DNA of 22,791 nucleotides from Patescibacteria group bacterium (GTDB lineage Bacteria > Patescibacteriota > Minisyncoccia > Phycocordibacterales > UBA2100): NCBI GenBank assembly GCA_015489565.1, contig WFZM01000003.1, forward strand, positions 1 to 22,791, written 5' to 3'. The notes below the pieces were generated by a model. That model did not search any database. It was not told the origin of the DNA and was given only the letters and a program-made list of their open reading frames with translations. Made by a program: the position numbers and the translations under genes. How positions within the stretch are numbered: position 1 is the stretch's first letter; each line of letters opens with the position of its first letter. Below are positions 7,257 to 14,866 of this stretch, one piece after another.

Positions 7257-7295
7257 CAGCCTGCCCCCGCGCGCAAAGCGCGCGGGGGCAGGCTG
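7257..7295. terminator. GC-rich 18-bp hairpin after ackA
   Basis: Arms 7257-7274 and 7278-7295 are perfectly complementary around an AAA loop, and almost entirely G/C. No T-tract follows; the -35 of the next promoter begins 8 bases later. It probably insulates xfp-ackA from the glycosyltransferase unit. Confidence 0.7.
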
Positions 7296-7302
7296 AGCCA
7301 CA

Positions 7303-7331
7303 TTGACGAGTATTTGTACTTGTGTTAAAAT
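7303..7331 (+). promoter_or_regulatory. Promoter of glycosyltransferase operon, leaderless start
   Basis: A -35 TTGACG (7303-7308), exactly 17 bases of spacer and a -10 TAAAAT (7326-7331). The ATG at 7339 lies seven bases beyond the -10. The first bases of the longest ORF (TTG 7303) are the -35 itself, so that longer start is rejected. Confidence 0.8.
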
Positions 7332-7338
7332 TCTCGGC

Positions 7339-8580
7339 ATGAATTGGGCGGAGTTTCCGGTGTATTTAAGTTTGTTTTTGTCGCTTTATACGCTGACGCT
7401 CTTTTTTATTGCCTTTTTTGAAGAAATGGAAAAAGAAAAACTAGCGCAAGACAAGCTGCAGTATTATCCAAGGGTGGCAGTGATAGTGCCGGCTTATAAT
7501 GAAGAGGACACAATAGAAGCCACAGTCAATTCTCTTTTAGCTTTGGATTATCCGAAAGACAGACTTAAAATATATGTGGTCAATGACGGCTCCAAAGACA
7601 GGACTTGGGAAGTTCTGCAATCTTATAAAGATGATAAGCAAGTGGCTCTTTTAAGTAAAGAAAACGGTGGCAAAGCAAGTGCCATGAATTTCGCTTTTGA
7701 AAGGCTAGAGGCCGGCACTGAACTGGTGGGAATTTTAGACGCAGACTCTTTTGTGAAGAAAGATGCCTTGCTTGAAGTGGTTAAGAAATTCCAAGAAGAT
7801 TCAAAATACTCTGCCGTTACTCCCGCCATTAAAATTTATAACCCCAACAAAATTATCCGCTTTTTGCAAAATGCGGAATACAATCTGTCAGTTTGGCTAA
7901 GAAAATCTTTTGATAATCTTGGGACTATTTTCATCATACCCGGGCCTTTTTCTTTTTATAAAAAGGAAGCTCTTGATGTTGCCGGTCTGTGGAAGCACGC
8001 TCACGGTACCGAGGACTTGGAGATGGGCTTGAGATTTCAAGAAATTGGATTAAAAATTGCAAATACTTCCAAAGCTGTGGTGTATACCGTATCTCCCAAT
8101 ACGGTATACAAACTATACAAACAGCGCTTGCGTTGGACATATGGCTTTTTAAACAATGCTTGGGACTACCGATTTTTATTTTTCAATCCCGAAAAGGGCG
8201 CTCTGTCTTTCTTTGCTTTGCCTGTTTCTGTTTTGAGTATAGTTTTTGCCCTTTATATTTTCTTTTATGGTGTTTATACACTAATAAAGACCATTATAGA
8301 AAAAATTTTAAATATATATGAGTTTGGACTTAGCTTATCTTTGCCGGATTTTTTCTACTGGAATTTCAGCTTGACTCTTTGGCTTGCGATAATACTTATT
8401 TTTTCAGCTTTTGTTGCCACCATTATGGGTGACAAGGCGACTAATGAGCGCAATTTGCGCTTTAAAGACCAGCTGGCTTATATATTTTTGTATGGATTTA
8501 TAGCGCCTGTTTGGCTGTCAGTAGCTCTTTATAAAACAGTTCGTGGACAGTCCGTAAAATGGGTAAAGGTTAATAAATAA
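7339..8580 (+). CDS. Membrane glycosyltransferase family 2 (processive synthase-like)
   Basis: A 413-residue membrane protein with a GT-A domain. An N-terminal membrane helix spans about 7-28, the catalytic domain about 44-275, and two or three further membrane helices about 290-320, 340-363 and 378-400. Catalytic landmarks are VIVPAYNEE (48-56), NDGS with D83, DAD (134-136), TED (224-226) and Q262-R-L-R-W266. The D,D,D,QxxRW set is that of processive beta-glycan synthases such as cellulose, hyaluronan or poly-GlcNAc (PgaC/IcaA) synthases. It likely makes an extracellular polysaccharide or glycolipid; the sugar cannot be assigned. Start chosen at 7339 because a -35/-10 promoter occupies the upstream in-frame codons. 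Its stop is seven bases from the next gene, so the two form an operon. Confidence 0.88.
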   Translation: MNWAEFPVYLSLFLSLYTLTLFFIAFFEEMEKEKLAQDKLQYYPRVAVIVPAYNEEDTIEATVNSLLALDYPKDRLKIYVVNDGSKDRTWEVLQSYKDDKQVALLSKENGGKASAMNFAFERLEAGTELVGILDADSFVKKDALLEVVKKFQEDSKYSAVTPAIKIYNPNKIIRFLQNAEYNLSVWLRKSFDNLGTIFIIPGPFSFYKKEALDVAGLWKHAHGTEDLEMGLRFQEIGLKIANTSKAVVYTVSPNTVYKLYKQRLRWTYGFLNNAWDYRFLFFNPEKGALSFFALPVSVLSIVFALYIFFYGVYTLIKTIIEKILNIYEFGLSLSLPDFFYWNFSLTLWLAIILIFSAFVATIMGDKATNERNLRFKDQLAYIFLYGFIAPVWLSVALYKTVRGQSVKWVKVNK

Positions 8581-8587
8581 TAATTAT

Positions 8588-9277
8588 ATGGGAATTAAAA
8601 AATATATTTATGCTTTCATAATATCTCTACTTATTTTATTTTTGGGAGTATATCTGGTAAATAGCATAACCGATCGCAAGCTAAATACGGTACGAGAATT
8701 GGAGACCGGAATAGCCATTAATATTTTGTCTTTAGAGACGCAATTTGCGCTTTTGCAAGAGGTTAGCTGCAAGGATATAAGTCAGAATATTCTGTCCAAA
8801 GAGCTTGATGCTCTGGCTCACAAGTTGCAATTTATGGAGGAGAGTGTAGATGCTAACAATGAAGAAATTCGTAGGTTGAAGAAATATTATTCTCTATTGG
8901 AAATCAAAGATTTTATATTAATGAAGAAAATAAACGAGCGTTGCGGAAAAGATTTGCATTTTGTCTTATATTTTTACTCAAATGAAGGTGACTGCAAGGA
9001 CTGTAAAAAACAAGGCAAGGCATTGGTGCAGGTCTTGAAAGAACGAGATAATTTAAGAGTTTATAACTTTGATTACAATCTTGACTTGTCAGCCACTGAG
9101 ACTCTTAAAAAAATATATAATGTAAGAAGGCCGCTACCGGCTCTTGTGCTGGATGGTAAATTATATCGAGGCTATACAAAATATGAAGATTTGATAAGCT
9201 TAATTCCTGAGGGCGACCAATATGCTGAAGACGAGAGCGAGCTGGATAAAAACTTGGAAACGCAAGATGCAAAGTAG
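8588..9277 (+). CDS. Membrane-anchored thioredoxin-like protein
   Basis: A 229-residue protein. A membrane helix at about 6-26 follows a short basic N-terminus, so the rest should lie outside the membrane. A helical, probably coiled-coil stretch spans about 32-118. A compact domain then reads FVLYFYSNEGDCKDCKKQG (near 125-143), with a C136-x-x-C139 pair after a beta strand, and LPALVLDGKLYRGY (183-196), which resembles the cis-proline turn and last strands of a thioredoxin fold. Two other cysteines (C61, C119) are present. A thiol-disulfide role or simply a thioredoxin-like scaffold is inferred from pattern, not from strong family similarity. It is co-transcribed with the glycosyltransferase, which suggests an envelope function. 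The acidic tail looks disordered. Confidence 0.65.
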   Translation: MGIKKYIYAFIISLLILFLGVYLVNSITDRKLNTVRELETGIAINILSLETQFALLQEVSCKDISQNILSKELDALAHKLQFMEESVDANNEEIRRLKKYYSLLEIKDFILMKKINERCGKDLHFVLYFYSNEGDCKDCKKQGKALVQVLKERDNLRVYNFDYNLDLSATETLKKIYNVRRPLPALVLDGKLYRGYTKYEDLISLIPEGDQYAEDESELDKNLETQDAK

Positions 9278-9308
9278 AGTTCAATTTGGATATTTAAAAT
9301 ATTTTTAG

Positions 9309-9314
9309 TATAAT
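9309..9314 (+). promoter_or_regulatory. -10 element of pheST, leaderless start
   Basis: TATAAT ends seven bases before the pheS ATG at 9322. The -35 is weak (TTGGAT, 9286-9291, 17-base spacer). The position predicts a transcript starting at or one base before the start codon. Confidence 0.65.
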
Positions 9315-9321
9315 CAAGCTC

Positions 9322-10041
9322 ATGTCAGATATAAAAATAAACCCAATAGTTAGTGTAACAAGAGAGATAGTAAATATTTTTGATAGCTTGGGTTTTTCGG
9401 TCGCTGAAGGTCCCGAAATAGAGACCACGGAGTTTAACTTTGACAGGTTAAATGTACCGAAAGAGCATCCGGCTCGCGATATGCAGGATACTTTCTATAC
9501 AAAAGATGGCAGGGTATTACGTACACATACCTCAAGTGTGCAAGCACGTTATCTAAAAGAACACGGCGCACCGGTAAAGATCGTGGTACCTGGTAGAGCT
9601 TTTCGGAATGAGGCCACAGACGCTACGCACGAGGCACAGTTTAATCAGTTCGAGCTTTTGCATGTAGATGAAGGAATAAATTTTGCGCAATTGCGATATG
9701 TTATGATTGAATTTTTCAAGCGCTTTTTCAACTCAGAAGTGGAGCTTCGTTTGCGCCCAAGTTTTTTCCCTTTTGTGGAGCCGGGTGTAGAGGTGGATGT
9801 AAAACTTTTGGGAGACAATATACCGGACAGGCTTCGCGATAAATGGATAGAAGTACTTGGTGCCGGTATGGTGCATCCAAATGTTTTGTCATTTGCCGGT
9901 GTAGATACGGACAAATATACAGGTTATGCTTTAGGTGGTGGTATAGATCGCTTTGCCATGCTTAAATTTGCCATAGAAGATATACGCAATTTCTACTCCC
10001 CGGACCTTCGCTTTTTGGAGCAGTTTAGTATTAAGGATTAG
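9322..10041 (+). CDS. pheS: Phenylalanyl-tRNA synthetase alpha subunit, catalytic core only
   Basis: PheS forms the catalytic half of the (alpha-beta)2 enzyme that charges tRNA-Phe. The core is clear: EGPEIETTEFNFD (29-41), ARDMQDTFY (51-59), motif 2 FRNEATDATHEAQFNQFE (94-111), RPSFFPFVEPGVEVDV (145-160) and motif 3 ALGGGIDRFAML (203-214). The protein is 239 residues, while bacterial PheS is usually about 320-350; the N-terminal helical arm (roughly the first 85-100 residues, which contacts tRNA-Phe in the Thermus enzyme) is absent. The upstream DNA carries the promoter, so no missed extension exists. pheT starts six bases after the TAG stop, in one operon. Confidence 0.96.
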   Translation: MSDIKINPIVSVTREIVNIFDSLGFSVAEGPEIETTEFNFDRLNVPKEHPARDMQDTFYTKDGRVLRTHTSSVQARYLKEHGAPVKIVVPGRAFRNEATDATHEAQFNQFELLHVDEGINFAQLRYVMIEFFKRFFNSEVELRLRPSFFPFVEPGVEVDVKLLGDNIPDRLRDKWIEVLGAGMVHPNVLSFAGVDTDKYTGYALGGGIDRFAMLKFAIEDIRNFYSPDLRFLEQFSIKD

Positions 10042-10047
10042 TTGTTT

Positions 10048-11949
10048 ATGAAGATATCATTGTCAGAAATAAGAGAGCTTTTGGGTAAGGACTTGAGTCG
10101 CAAGCAACTAGAAGAGGCTTTCGGTCTGCATTCTTTTGAAATTGAGGATATAGAAGAAATAGAGGGCGACACGGTAATAGATTTAGATGTTTTGCCTAAC
10201 AGAAGCTCGGACGCCTTGTCTGTTTTAGGCTTGGCGCGTGAATTGTCAGCAGTGCTGGACATACCTCTTAAAGATGATTTACTGAAAAAGCCACTGCCTA
10301 CTTTTAATGAAGCAGACGCGCTAAAAGCACAGATAGACGAAGGATCTTCTGCAACAGTGTATGGAGTGGCGCAGATAAACGGCGTGGAAGTGAAAGAGTC
10401 TCCGAAATGGTTGCAAAACTTTCTAATAAAGCAAGGGCAAAAACCCATTAATAATCTTGTTGATGCTACAAACTATGTACTTTTCTTTTTGGGTCAGCCG
10501 ACGCATGTTTTTGATGCCGACAAAATAAGCGGAGATAATAAAATTATAGCCGTGCGCCCTGCTCGCGCGAACGAAAGAATTACGACACTTGACGATAAAG
10601 AATATGAGCTTGATGATACTGTATCTGTTATATATGACGCGGGCTCTGATAATAAAGAAGCTCTCGCCCTGGCCGGTATAAAAGGTGGCAAACACGCGGA
10701 GCTGGACTTAAATACAAAAAATATAATCTTAGAATCGGCTCGATTTGACCCTACTGCAACTCGTCTTGCCTCTAAAAAATTGGCTTTGCGTACAGATGCT
10801 TTGAAGCGTTTTGAAAATGACATACCGGATCTTTTGCCTTTTTACGGCATGGACTTGTTGATAAAAACCATTCAAGAAATAGCCGGTGGGGAGCTAGTCT
10901 CAGTATCTTTTGCACAAATTAAAGAGCCCAGAGAGAACCCAAAGATTAAACTTGAGCTGGAAAAAATAAATAAAAGACTTGGAACGGATTTCACGATGGA
11001 TTATGTAAAAGATACTCTTAGACGACTTGATTTTGAGATGGAAGATGACTATGCGCGTGCGCCATGGTGGAGGACCGATATAGGAATTTTAGAAGACATA
11101 TCCGAAGAGATTATTCGTATTTACGGTTTAAATAATATAGCTCCTCAGCCACTCCCTAAGACTAACGCGAAGAGAGATTTGCTAAAAAGTTTTTATTGGT
11201 CAGAGAAAATACGCGATTTTTTGACCAAAAAAGGCTTCGTAGAGCTTACAAACTCAAGTCTTCAAGACAAGGGTGAACTTGAGCTTGCCAACTCTCTTGC
11301 CAGTGATAAGAACTTTTATCGCGACAATTTGAGATATCAAGTGCTAAAAGCCCTTGATAAAAACGAGCCTAATGCGCCCCTGCTTGGTATTTATGATGCT
11401 TTTAAGGTCTTTGAGATAGGAAATGTTTATAAAGATGGAAAAGAGTATAGCAGTGTATGTATCGCAATACGCCCTGTGGCAAAGAAAAAGCGCGAGGCGC
11501 GCGCCGAGCAACTGCTCTTGGATTTGAAAGTTGAGTTTGAGAAAAGTTTTGGCGTAGTTTTACCGGATTCACAAGAGTCTGGTCTTTTGGAGTTTCCTTT
11601 GGATTTGCTTTTTGAACTCCCTATGGAAGAGGAATACCCCAAGCTACCGACTTTAAAAGATTTAAAATATAAAGCCTTTTCGCAATTTCCTTTTATGCTT
11701 CGTGATATAGCGGCATGGGCAGACAGCAAAGACGCAGAAGAGACAATGCGAGAATTAATAAAAAAGCATGCCGGAGAGCTTCTAAGGAGAATTGACAAAT
11801 TTGATGAATTTGAAAAAGATGGAAAAGTTTCAATAGCTTTGCACATAGTCTTCCAAGCAGATGACAGAACACTTACCGATGAGGAGGTGGGGGAGATAAT
11901 GCAAAAGATAGAAAGAGATTATGCAGAAAGTGGCTTTGAGGTACGCTAG
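10048..11949 (+). CDS. pheT: Phenylalanyl-tRNA synthetase beta subunit, compact form
   Basis: A 633-residue PheT; typical bacterial beta subunits have about 790-800. The order is B1 (1-75, with VLPNRSSDALSVLGLARELSAVL), B3/B4 editing domain (about 95-295, with PINNLVDATNYVLFFLGQPTHVFD and RTDALKRFEND), B5 (about 300-375, with DLRRLDF-like and RTDIGILEDISEEIIRIYG), the catalytic-like B6/B7 (about 385-545) and the C-terminal ferredoxin-fold anticodon-binding domain (about 550-633, from FSQFPFMLRDIAAW to TDEEVGEIMQKIE). The EMAP-like OB domain B2, normally inserted in B1, is missing. ATG 10048 is chosen over an in-frame TTG at 10042 that follows the pheS stop directly; MKISLSEI is the family's normal beginning. 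A terminator hairpin follows. Confidence 0.95.
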   Translation: MKISLSEIRELLGKDLSRKQLEEAFGLHSFEIEDIEEIEGDTVIDLDVLPNRSSDALSVLGLARELSAVLDIPLKDDLLKKPLPTFNEADALKAQIDEGSSATVYGVAQINGVEVKESPKWLQNFLIKQGQKPINNLVDATNYVLFFLGQPTHVFDADKISGDNKIIAVRPARANERITTLDDKEYELDDTVSVIYDAGSDNKEALALAGIKGGKHAELDLNTKNIILESARFDPTATRLASKKLALRTDALKRFENDIPDLLPFYGMDLLIKTIQEIAGGELVSVSFAQIKEPRENPKIKLELEKINKRLGTDFTMDYVKDTLRRLDFEMEDDYARAPWWRTDIGILEDISEEIIRIYGLNNIAPQPLPKTNAKRDLLKSFYWSEKIRDFLTKKGFVELTNSSLQDKGELELANSLASDKNFYRDNLRYQVLKALDKNEPNAPLLGIYDAFKVFEIGNVYKDGKEYSSVCIAIRPVAKKKREARAEQLLLDLKVEFEKSFGVVLPDSQESGLLEFPLDLLFELPMEEEYPKLPTLKDLKYKAFSQFPFMLRDIAAWADSKDAEETMRELIKKHAGELLRRIDKFDEFEKDGKVSIALHIVFQADDRTLTDEEVGEIMQKIERDYAESGFEVR

Positions 11950-11980
11950 CAAGGGTTGTCTTTAGAGTGAGTTTATAAAG

Positions 11981-12020
11981 AGCGCGTTTTTGGCAAAGCC
12001 AAAAACGCGCTGCTGTTTTT
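11981..12020. terminator. Terminator of pheST (bidirectional)
   Basis: A perfect 14-bp stem, 11981-11994 with 11998-12011, around an AAA loop, followed by a T-rich tail to 12021. It lies between the convergent pheT and 12035-12628 genes and can serve both. Confidence 0.8.
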
Positions 12021-12034
12021 TAAAAATAAACTTT

Positions 12035-12628
12035 TTACTTTTTGGATATCTCTTCCTTTGCCAATCTTAAAGATGGCCAGTCTAATTCACCATGTAAGAA
12101 TCTTAAGCTTATTTTATTTCTCAGCTCAGCTATGATTTCACTGAGTTGCTCGATAAAATCTTGGTCTGTAATATATTCAGCGCCATAATCGTAACGGCGG
12201 GAATGTCTTGTCAAGAGTTCATAAAGTTTATCTATGGAATCCCATACATCATTTAAGTCTCCAGTTTTAAGTGATGCAGCGTCTCTTTTTTTACTTAAGA
12301 AAGCAAGCCAAGACCGAGACTCAGAGGCACTGTCTTGCTTTTTCATCTTTGCTCCGTGGCAAGACCCTGTTTTTTTGAGCGGACACCGGTAGCACTGCGC
12401 GACAAGGTCAGTAAATTGACAGACTTTGCCTTTGTATCCAAATAAAGACTCTAGGTGCCCAAGGTAAACTCTGGCTTCTTTATTTATGTCTTCAGGGCTC
12501 TTGGGTATATAGCCTTTTTTATATGCGGAAAGTATCGCTTCAAATTCTCTCAAATCAGAAATCAAATTCCAAGCCTTTTCGCCTAAGTCGTGTAAAAACA
12601 ATATCTCTTCAGATTTAAATTTCTCCAT
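12035..12628 (-). CDS. Unknown protein with a four-cysteine cluster
   Basis: I do not recognise this 197-residue soluble protein. The N-terminal 65 residues and the C-terminal 80 residues are helical and charged. Between them lies a cysteine group, C70-x8-C79-x2-C82-x7-C90, followed by H91, inside the segment KVCQFTDLVAQC...GSCHG. That spacing could hold zinc or an iron-sulfur cluster, but no named family fits. There is no signal peptide or membrane helix. The start is supported by a consensus promoter upstream on the - strand and a 25-30 base A/T-rich leader without a Shine-Dalgarno. The gene is a single-gene unit, convergent with pheT and divergent from gyrB. Confidence 0.75.
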   Translation of the reverse strand: MEKFKSEEILFLHDLGEKAWNLISDLREFEAILSAYKKGYIPKSPEDINKEARVYLGHLESLFGYKGKVCQFTDLVAQCYRCPLKKTGSCHGAKMKKQDSASESRSWLAFLSKKRDAASLKTGDLNDVWDSIDKLYELLTRHSRRYDYGAEYITDQDFIEQLSEIIAELRNKISLRFLHGELDWPSLRLAKEEISKK

Positions 12629-12659
12629 ACTTTAAAAATTAACTAATTACAATACCTGC

Positions 12660-12688
12660 TTTATACACCCGAAAATCATTTGTGTCAA
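12660..12688 (-). promoter_or_regulatory. Consensus promoter of the cysteine-cluster gene
   Basis: On the - strand: -35 TTGACA (12688-12683), 17-base spacer, -10 TATAAA (12665-12660). The predicted start near 12653 gives a leader of about 25 bases before ATG 12628. The -35 sits two bases from the intergenic hairpin. Confidence 0.8.
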
Positions 12689-12690
12689 GA

Positions 12691-12725
12691 GAAAAATGCG
12701 ACAGACGAAGCCTGTCGCATTTTTC
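12691..12725. terminator. 14-bp hairpin between two divergent promoters
   Basis: Arms 12691-12704 and 12712-12725 pair perfectly around ACGAAGC. An A5 tract lies in the left arm and a T5 tract in the right arm, so it reads as a terminator both ways. Its place between divergent genes is unusual: it ends no annotated gene and may insulate the two promoters from each other. Confidence 0.6.
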
Positions 12726-12776
12726 TAATTAAGCCGTATTAAGAGCTTTTTGCAAGTGGTAAAGAGGCGCTCTTCG

Positions 12777-12785
12777 TGCTATAAT
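12777..12785 (+). promoter_or_regulatory. Extended -10 promoter of gyrB
   Basis: TGC followed by TATAAT (12780-12785). The -35 position (TGGTAA, 12757-12762) is poor. The predicted start near 12792 gives an A/T-rich leader of about 25 bases with no Shine-Dalgarno, unlike the leaderless promoters elsewhere in the window. Confidence 0.65.
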
Positions 12786-12816
12786 TTAGCAGTATAAATT
12801 AAATAAATAGATAAAT

Positions 12817-14766
12817 ATGGCAGCAAAGAAAGCAAAAAGCAACTACGGAGCCGACTCGATTACAGTTTTAGAAGGATTGGAAGCGGTGCGCAAACGTCCG
12901 GGAATGTATATCGGTACCACCGGGGTTGAAGGCCTTCATCATCTTATCTGGGAGGTTTTTGACAACTCTCGTGATGAGGCAATGGGTGGCTTTGCAAACA
13001 GAATTGAAGTGGCGCTTCTGCCCGGTAATCGCATCCGTGTGGCCGACAACGGTCGCGGTATTCCGGTAGACAAGCACAAAAAGACCAAAAAATCAGCATT
13101 AGAAACAATTATGACGGTATTGCACGCCGGTGGTAAGTTTGGCGGAGAGGGCTATAAATACTCAGGCGGTCTTCACGGAGTTGGTGTTTCCGTTGTGAAT
13201 GCATTGTCCACGTATGTTCGTGCGGAAGTACACCGAGACGGAGCAAGATTTGTCCAAGAGTATAAAAACGGAGGTAAGCCTGTGTCGGCTATCAAAAAAT
13301 TAGGCAAATCAGATCGCACGGGAACCATTATCAGCTTTGAAGCAGACCCGGAGATTTTTCCTAAAATTGAATATTCTTTTAAAAAGATAATAGACCACTT
13401 GCGTCAGCAGGCGTATCTTGTACCGGAACTTTTGATAACGGTTATAGATGCACGCGACTTTGAAGGCAAGATAGATGACACGAGTGTTTATTGGATAAAA
13501 GACCTGGGACTGGACTTGCACTCGATGAGCTTTTATTTTGAGGGAGGACTCAAATCTCTGGTAGCTTTCCAGAACCGACATCAAAAAGCTTTACACAAAA
13601 ATATTTTCTACACATCAGGAGAGCAAGATGGTGTATTGGTAGAAATAGCTTTGCAGTATATAGATGATATATCGGCTCGTATCAGCGCTTATGCCAACAA
13701 TATATACAACCCCGAGGGTGGTATGCATGTCACCGGATTTAAAACAGCACTTACAAGAACAATAAACAACTACATAAAGAAAAACAATGGCAAAGAGAGT
13801 TTCACCGGTGACGATGTTTTAGAAGGGCTTACGGTTGCCATTTCCGTAAAGATGGAGGAGATACAATTTGAAGGCCAAACCAAAGCCAAGTTGGGTTCTG
13901 TTGAAGCCCGCAGTGCCACAGAAGCGGTATTTTCAAAGGCTTTTGCGGACTTTCTGGAGGAGTACCCTAACGATGCTAAAGCCATAGTACAAAAAGCCAC
14001 TTTGGCAATGAAAGCTCGCAAGGCGGCAAAGGCTGCAAAAGAGTCGGTACTGCGAAAAGGTGCGCTTGAAGGCTTGGCTTTGCCGGGAAAACTGGCGGAC
14101 TGTCAAACGCGTAAGGCAGAAGACGCCGAGCTTTTCATAGTAGAGGGGGACTCTGCGGGCGGTTCAAGCAAGCAAGGGCGTGACAGAAAAACTCAGGCGA
14201 TTTTACCGCTTCGCGGAAAGATTTTGAATGTAGAGCGCGCGCGTCTGGATAAGATGCTTGCAAATAATGAAATCAAAGCCCTTGTAGTGGCGCTTGGGAC
14301 GGCAATAGGCGACACCTTCAATATAGACAAATTGCGCTATCATAAAATAATAATAGCAACTGATGCCGATGTTGACGGAGCGCATATTCGTACGCTTTTG
14401 ATGACATTGTTTTATAGATATTTTAAGCCGGTCGTAGAGGGGGGCTATCTTTACATAGCTCAGCCACCTCTTTATAAAATTAAAAAAGGCAAAGAAATAT
14501 TTTATGCATATACTGAAGAAGAAAAGCAAAAACTGGCGGGAAATGAAGAAGGAATATCAGTTCAAAGATATAAGGGTCTCGGTGAGATGAACCCCGAGGA
14601 GCTTTGGGAGACTACAATGGATCCTGAAAACAGGCTCTTAAAACGAGTCACCATAGAAGACGCCCAAGAAGCAGACAGGACATTTGATACGCTTATGGGA
14701 ACGGATGTATCAGCTCGCAAGAGTTTTATACAAAGCCACGCAAAAGAAGCGGAGATAGATGTCTAG
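12817..14766 (+). CDS. gyrB: DNA gyrase subunit B
   Basis: GyrB is the ATPase half of the topoisomerase that introduces negative supercoils. The 649-residue length fits the short GyrB form lacking the enterobacterial insert. The GHKL ATPase domain shows VFDNSRDEA (N50), ADNGRGIPVDKH (76-87), GGLHGVG (117-123) and DRTGT (166-170). The transducer domain includes a QTKAKLGS-type switch lysine (QTKAKL, 354-359). The TOPRIM domain has EGDSAGG (443-449) and DADVDG (516-521), and the C-terminus QRYKGLGEMNP (583-593). The linker NVERARLDKML favours GyrB over ParE. gyrA is not adjacent. The start matches the usual beginning YGADSITVLEGLEAVRKRPGMYIG. A hairpin follows. Confidence 0.96.
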   Translation: MAAKKAKSNYGADSITVLEGLEAVRKRPGMYIGTTGVEGLHHLIWEVFDNSRDEAMGGFANRIEVALLPGNRIRVADNGRGIPVDKHKKTKKSALETIMTVLHAGGKFGGEGYKYSGGLHGVGVSVVNALSTYVRAEVHRDGARFVQEYKNGGKPVSAIKKLGKSDRTGTIISFEADPEIFPKIEYSFKKIIDHLRQQAYLVPELLITVIDARDFEGKIDDTSVYWIKDLGLDLHSMSFYFEGGLKSLVAFQNRHQKALHKNIFYTSGEQDGVLVEIALQYIDDISARISAYANNIYNPEGGMHVTGFKTALTRTINNYIKKNNGKESFTGDDVLEGLTVAISVKMEEIQFEGQTKAKLGSVEARSATEAVFSKAFADFLEEYPNDAKAIVQKATLAMKARKAAKAAKESVLRKGALEGLALPGKLADCQTRKAEDAELFIVEGDSAGGSSKQGRDRKTQAILPLRGKILNVERARLDKMLANNEIKALVVALGTAIGDTFNIDKLRYHKIIIATDADVDGAHIRTLLMTLFYRYFKPVVEGGYLYIAQPPLYKIKKGKEIFYAYTEEEKQKLAGNEEGISVQRYKGLGEMNPEELWETTMDPENRLLKRVTIEDAQEADRTFDTLMGTDVSARKSFIQSHAKEAEIDV

Positions 14767-14811
14767 AATAAATAAGAACTAAGATATAAAATAAGAAATA
14801 AAATAAGAAAT
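14766..14811 (+). repeat. A-rich short tandem-like repeats after gyrB
   Basis: The 3' flank of gyrB is made almost only of A, T and G, with AAATAAGAA-like units recurring about three times (near 14769, 14789 and 14800). It looks like low-complexity untranslated sequence leading into the terminator hairpin. Confidence 0.5.
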
Positions 14812-14818
14812 CAGAAAA

Positions 14819-14857
14819 AGCCCCGGGCTGCCATAGGCAGCCCGGGGCTCGATTTTT
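14819..14857. terminator. Terminator between gyrB and the convergent gene
   Basis: A GC-rich stem, 14819-14832 with 14836-14849, around ATA, flanked by A5 on the left and T5 at 14853-14857 on the right. It is a textbook bidirectional terminator for the convergent pair. Confidence 0.85.
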
Positions 14858-14866
14858 ACATATATT

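Noticed and set aside
7303..7338. Extra 12 codons at the glycosyltransferase N-terminus from TTG 7303
   Set aside because: These bases are the -35 and -10 of its promoter.
10042..10047. TTG start for pheT
   Set aside because: ATG 10048 gives the usual MKISLSEI beginning; the TTG adds only two residues.
11427..11846. Long antisense open frame within pheT, with similar ones inside ychF, gyrB and dnaE
   Set aside because: Serine-rich shadow translations opposite well-supported genes, without promoters or family similarity.
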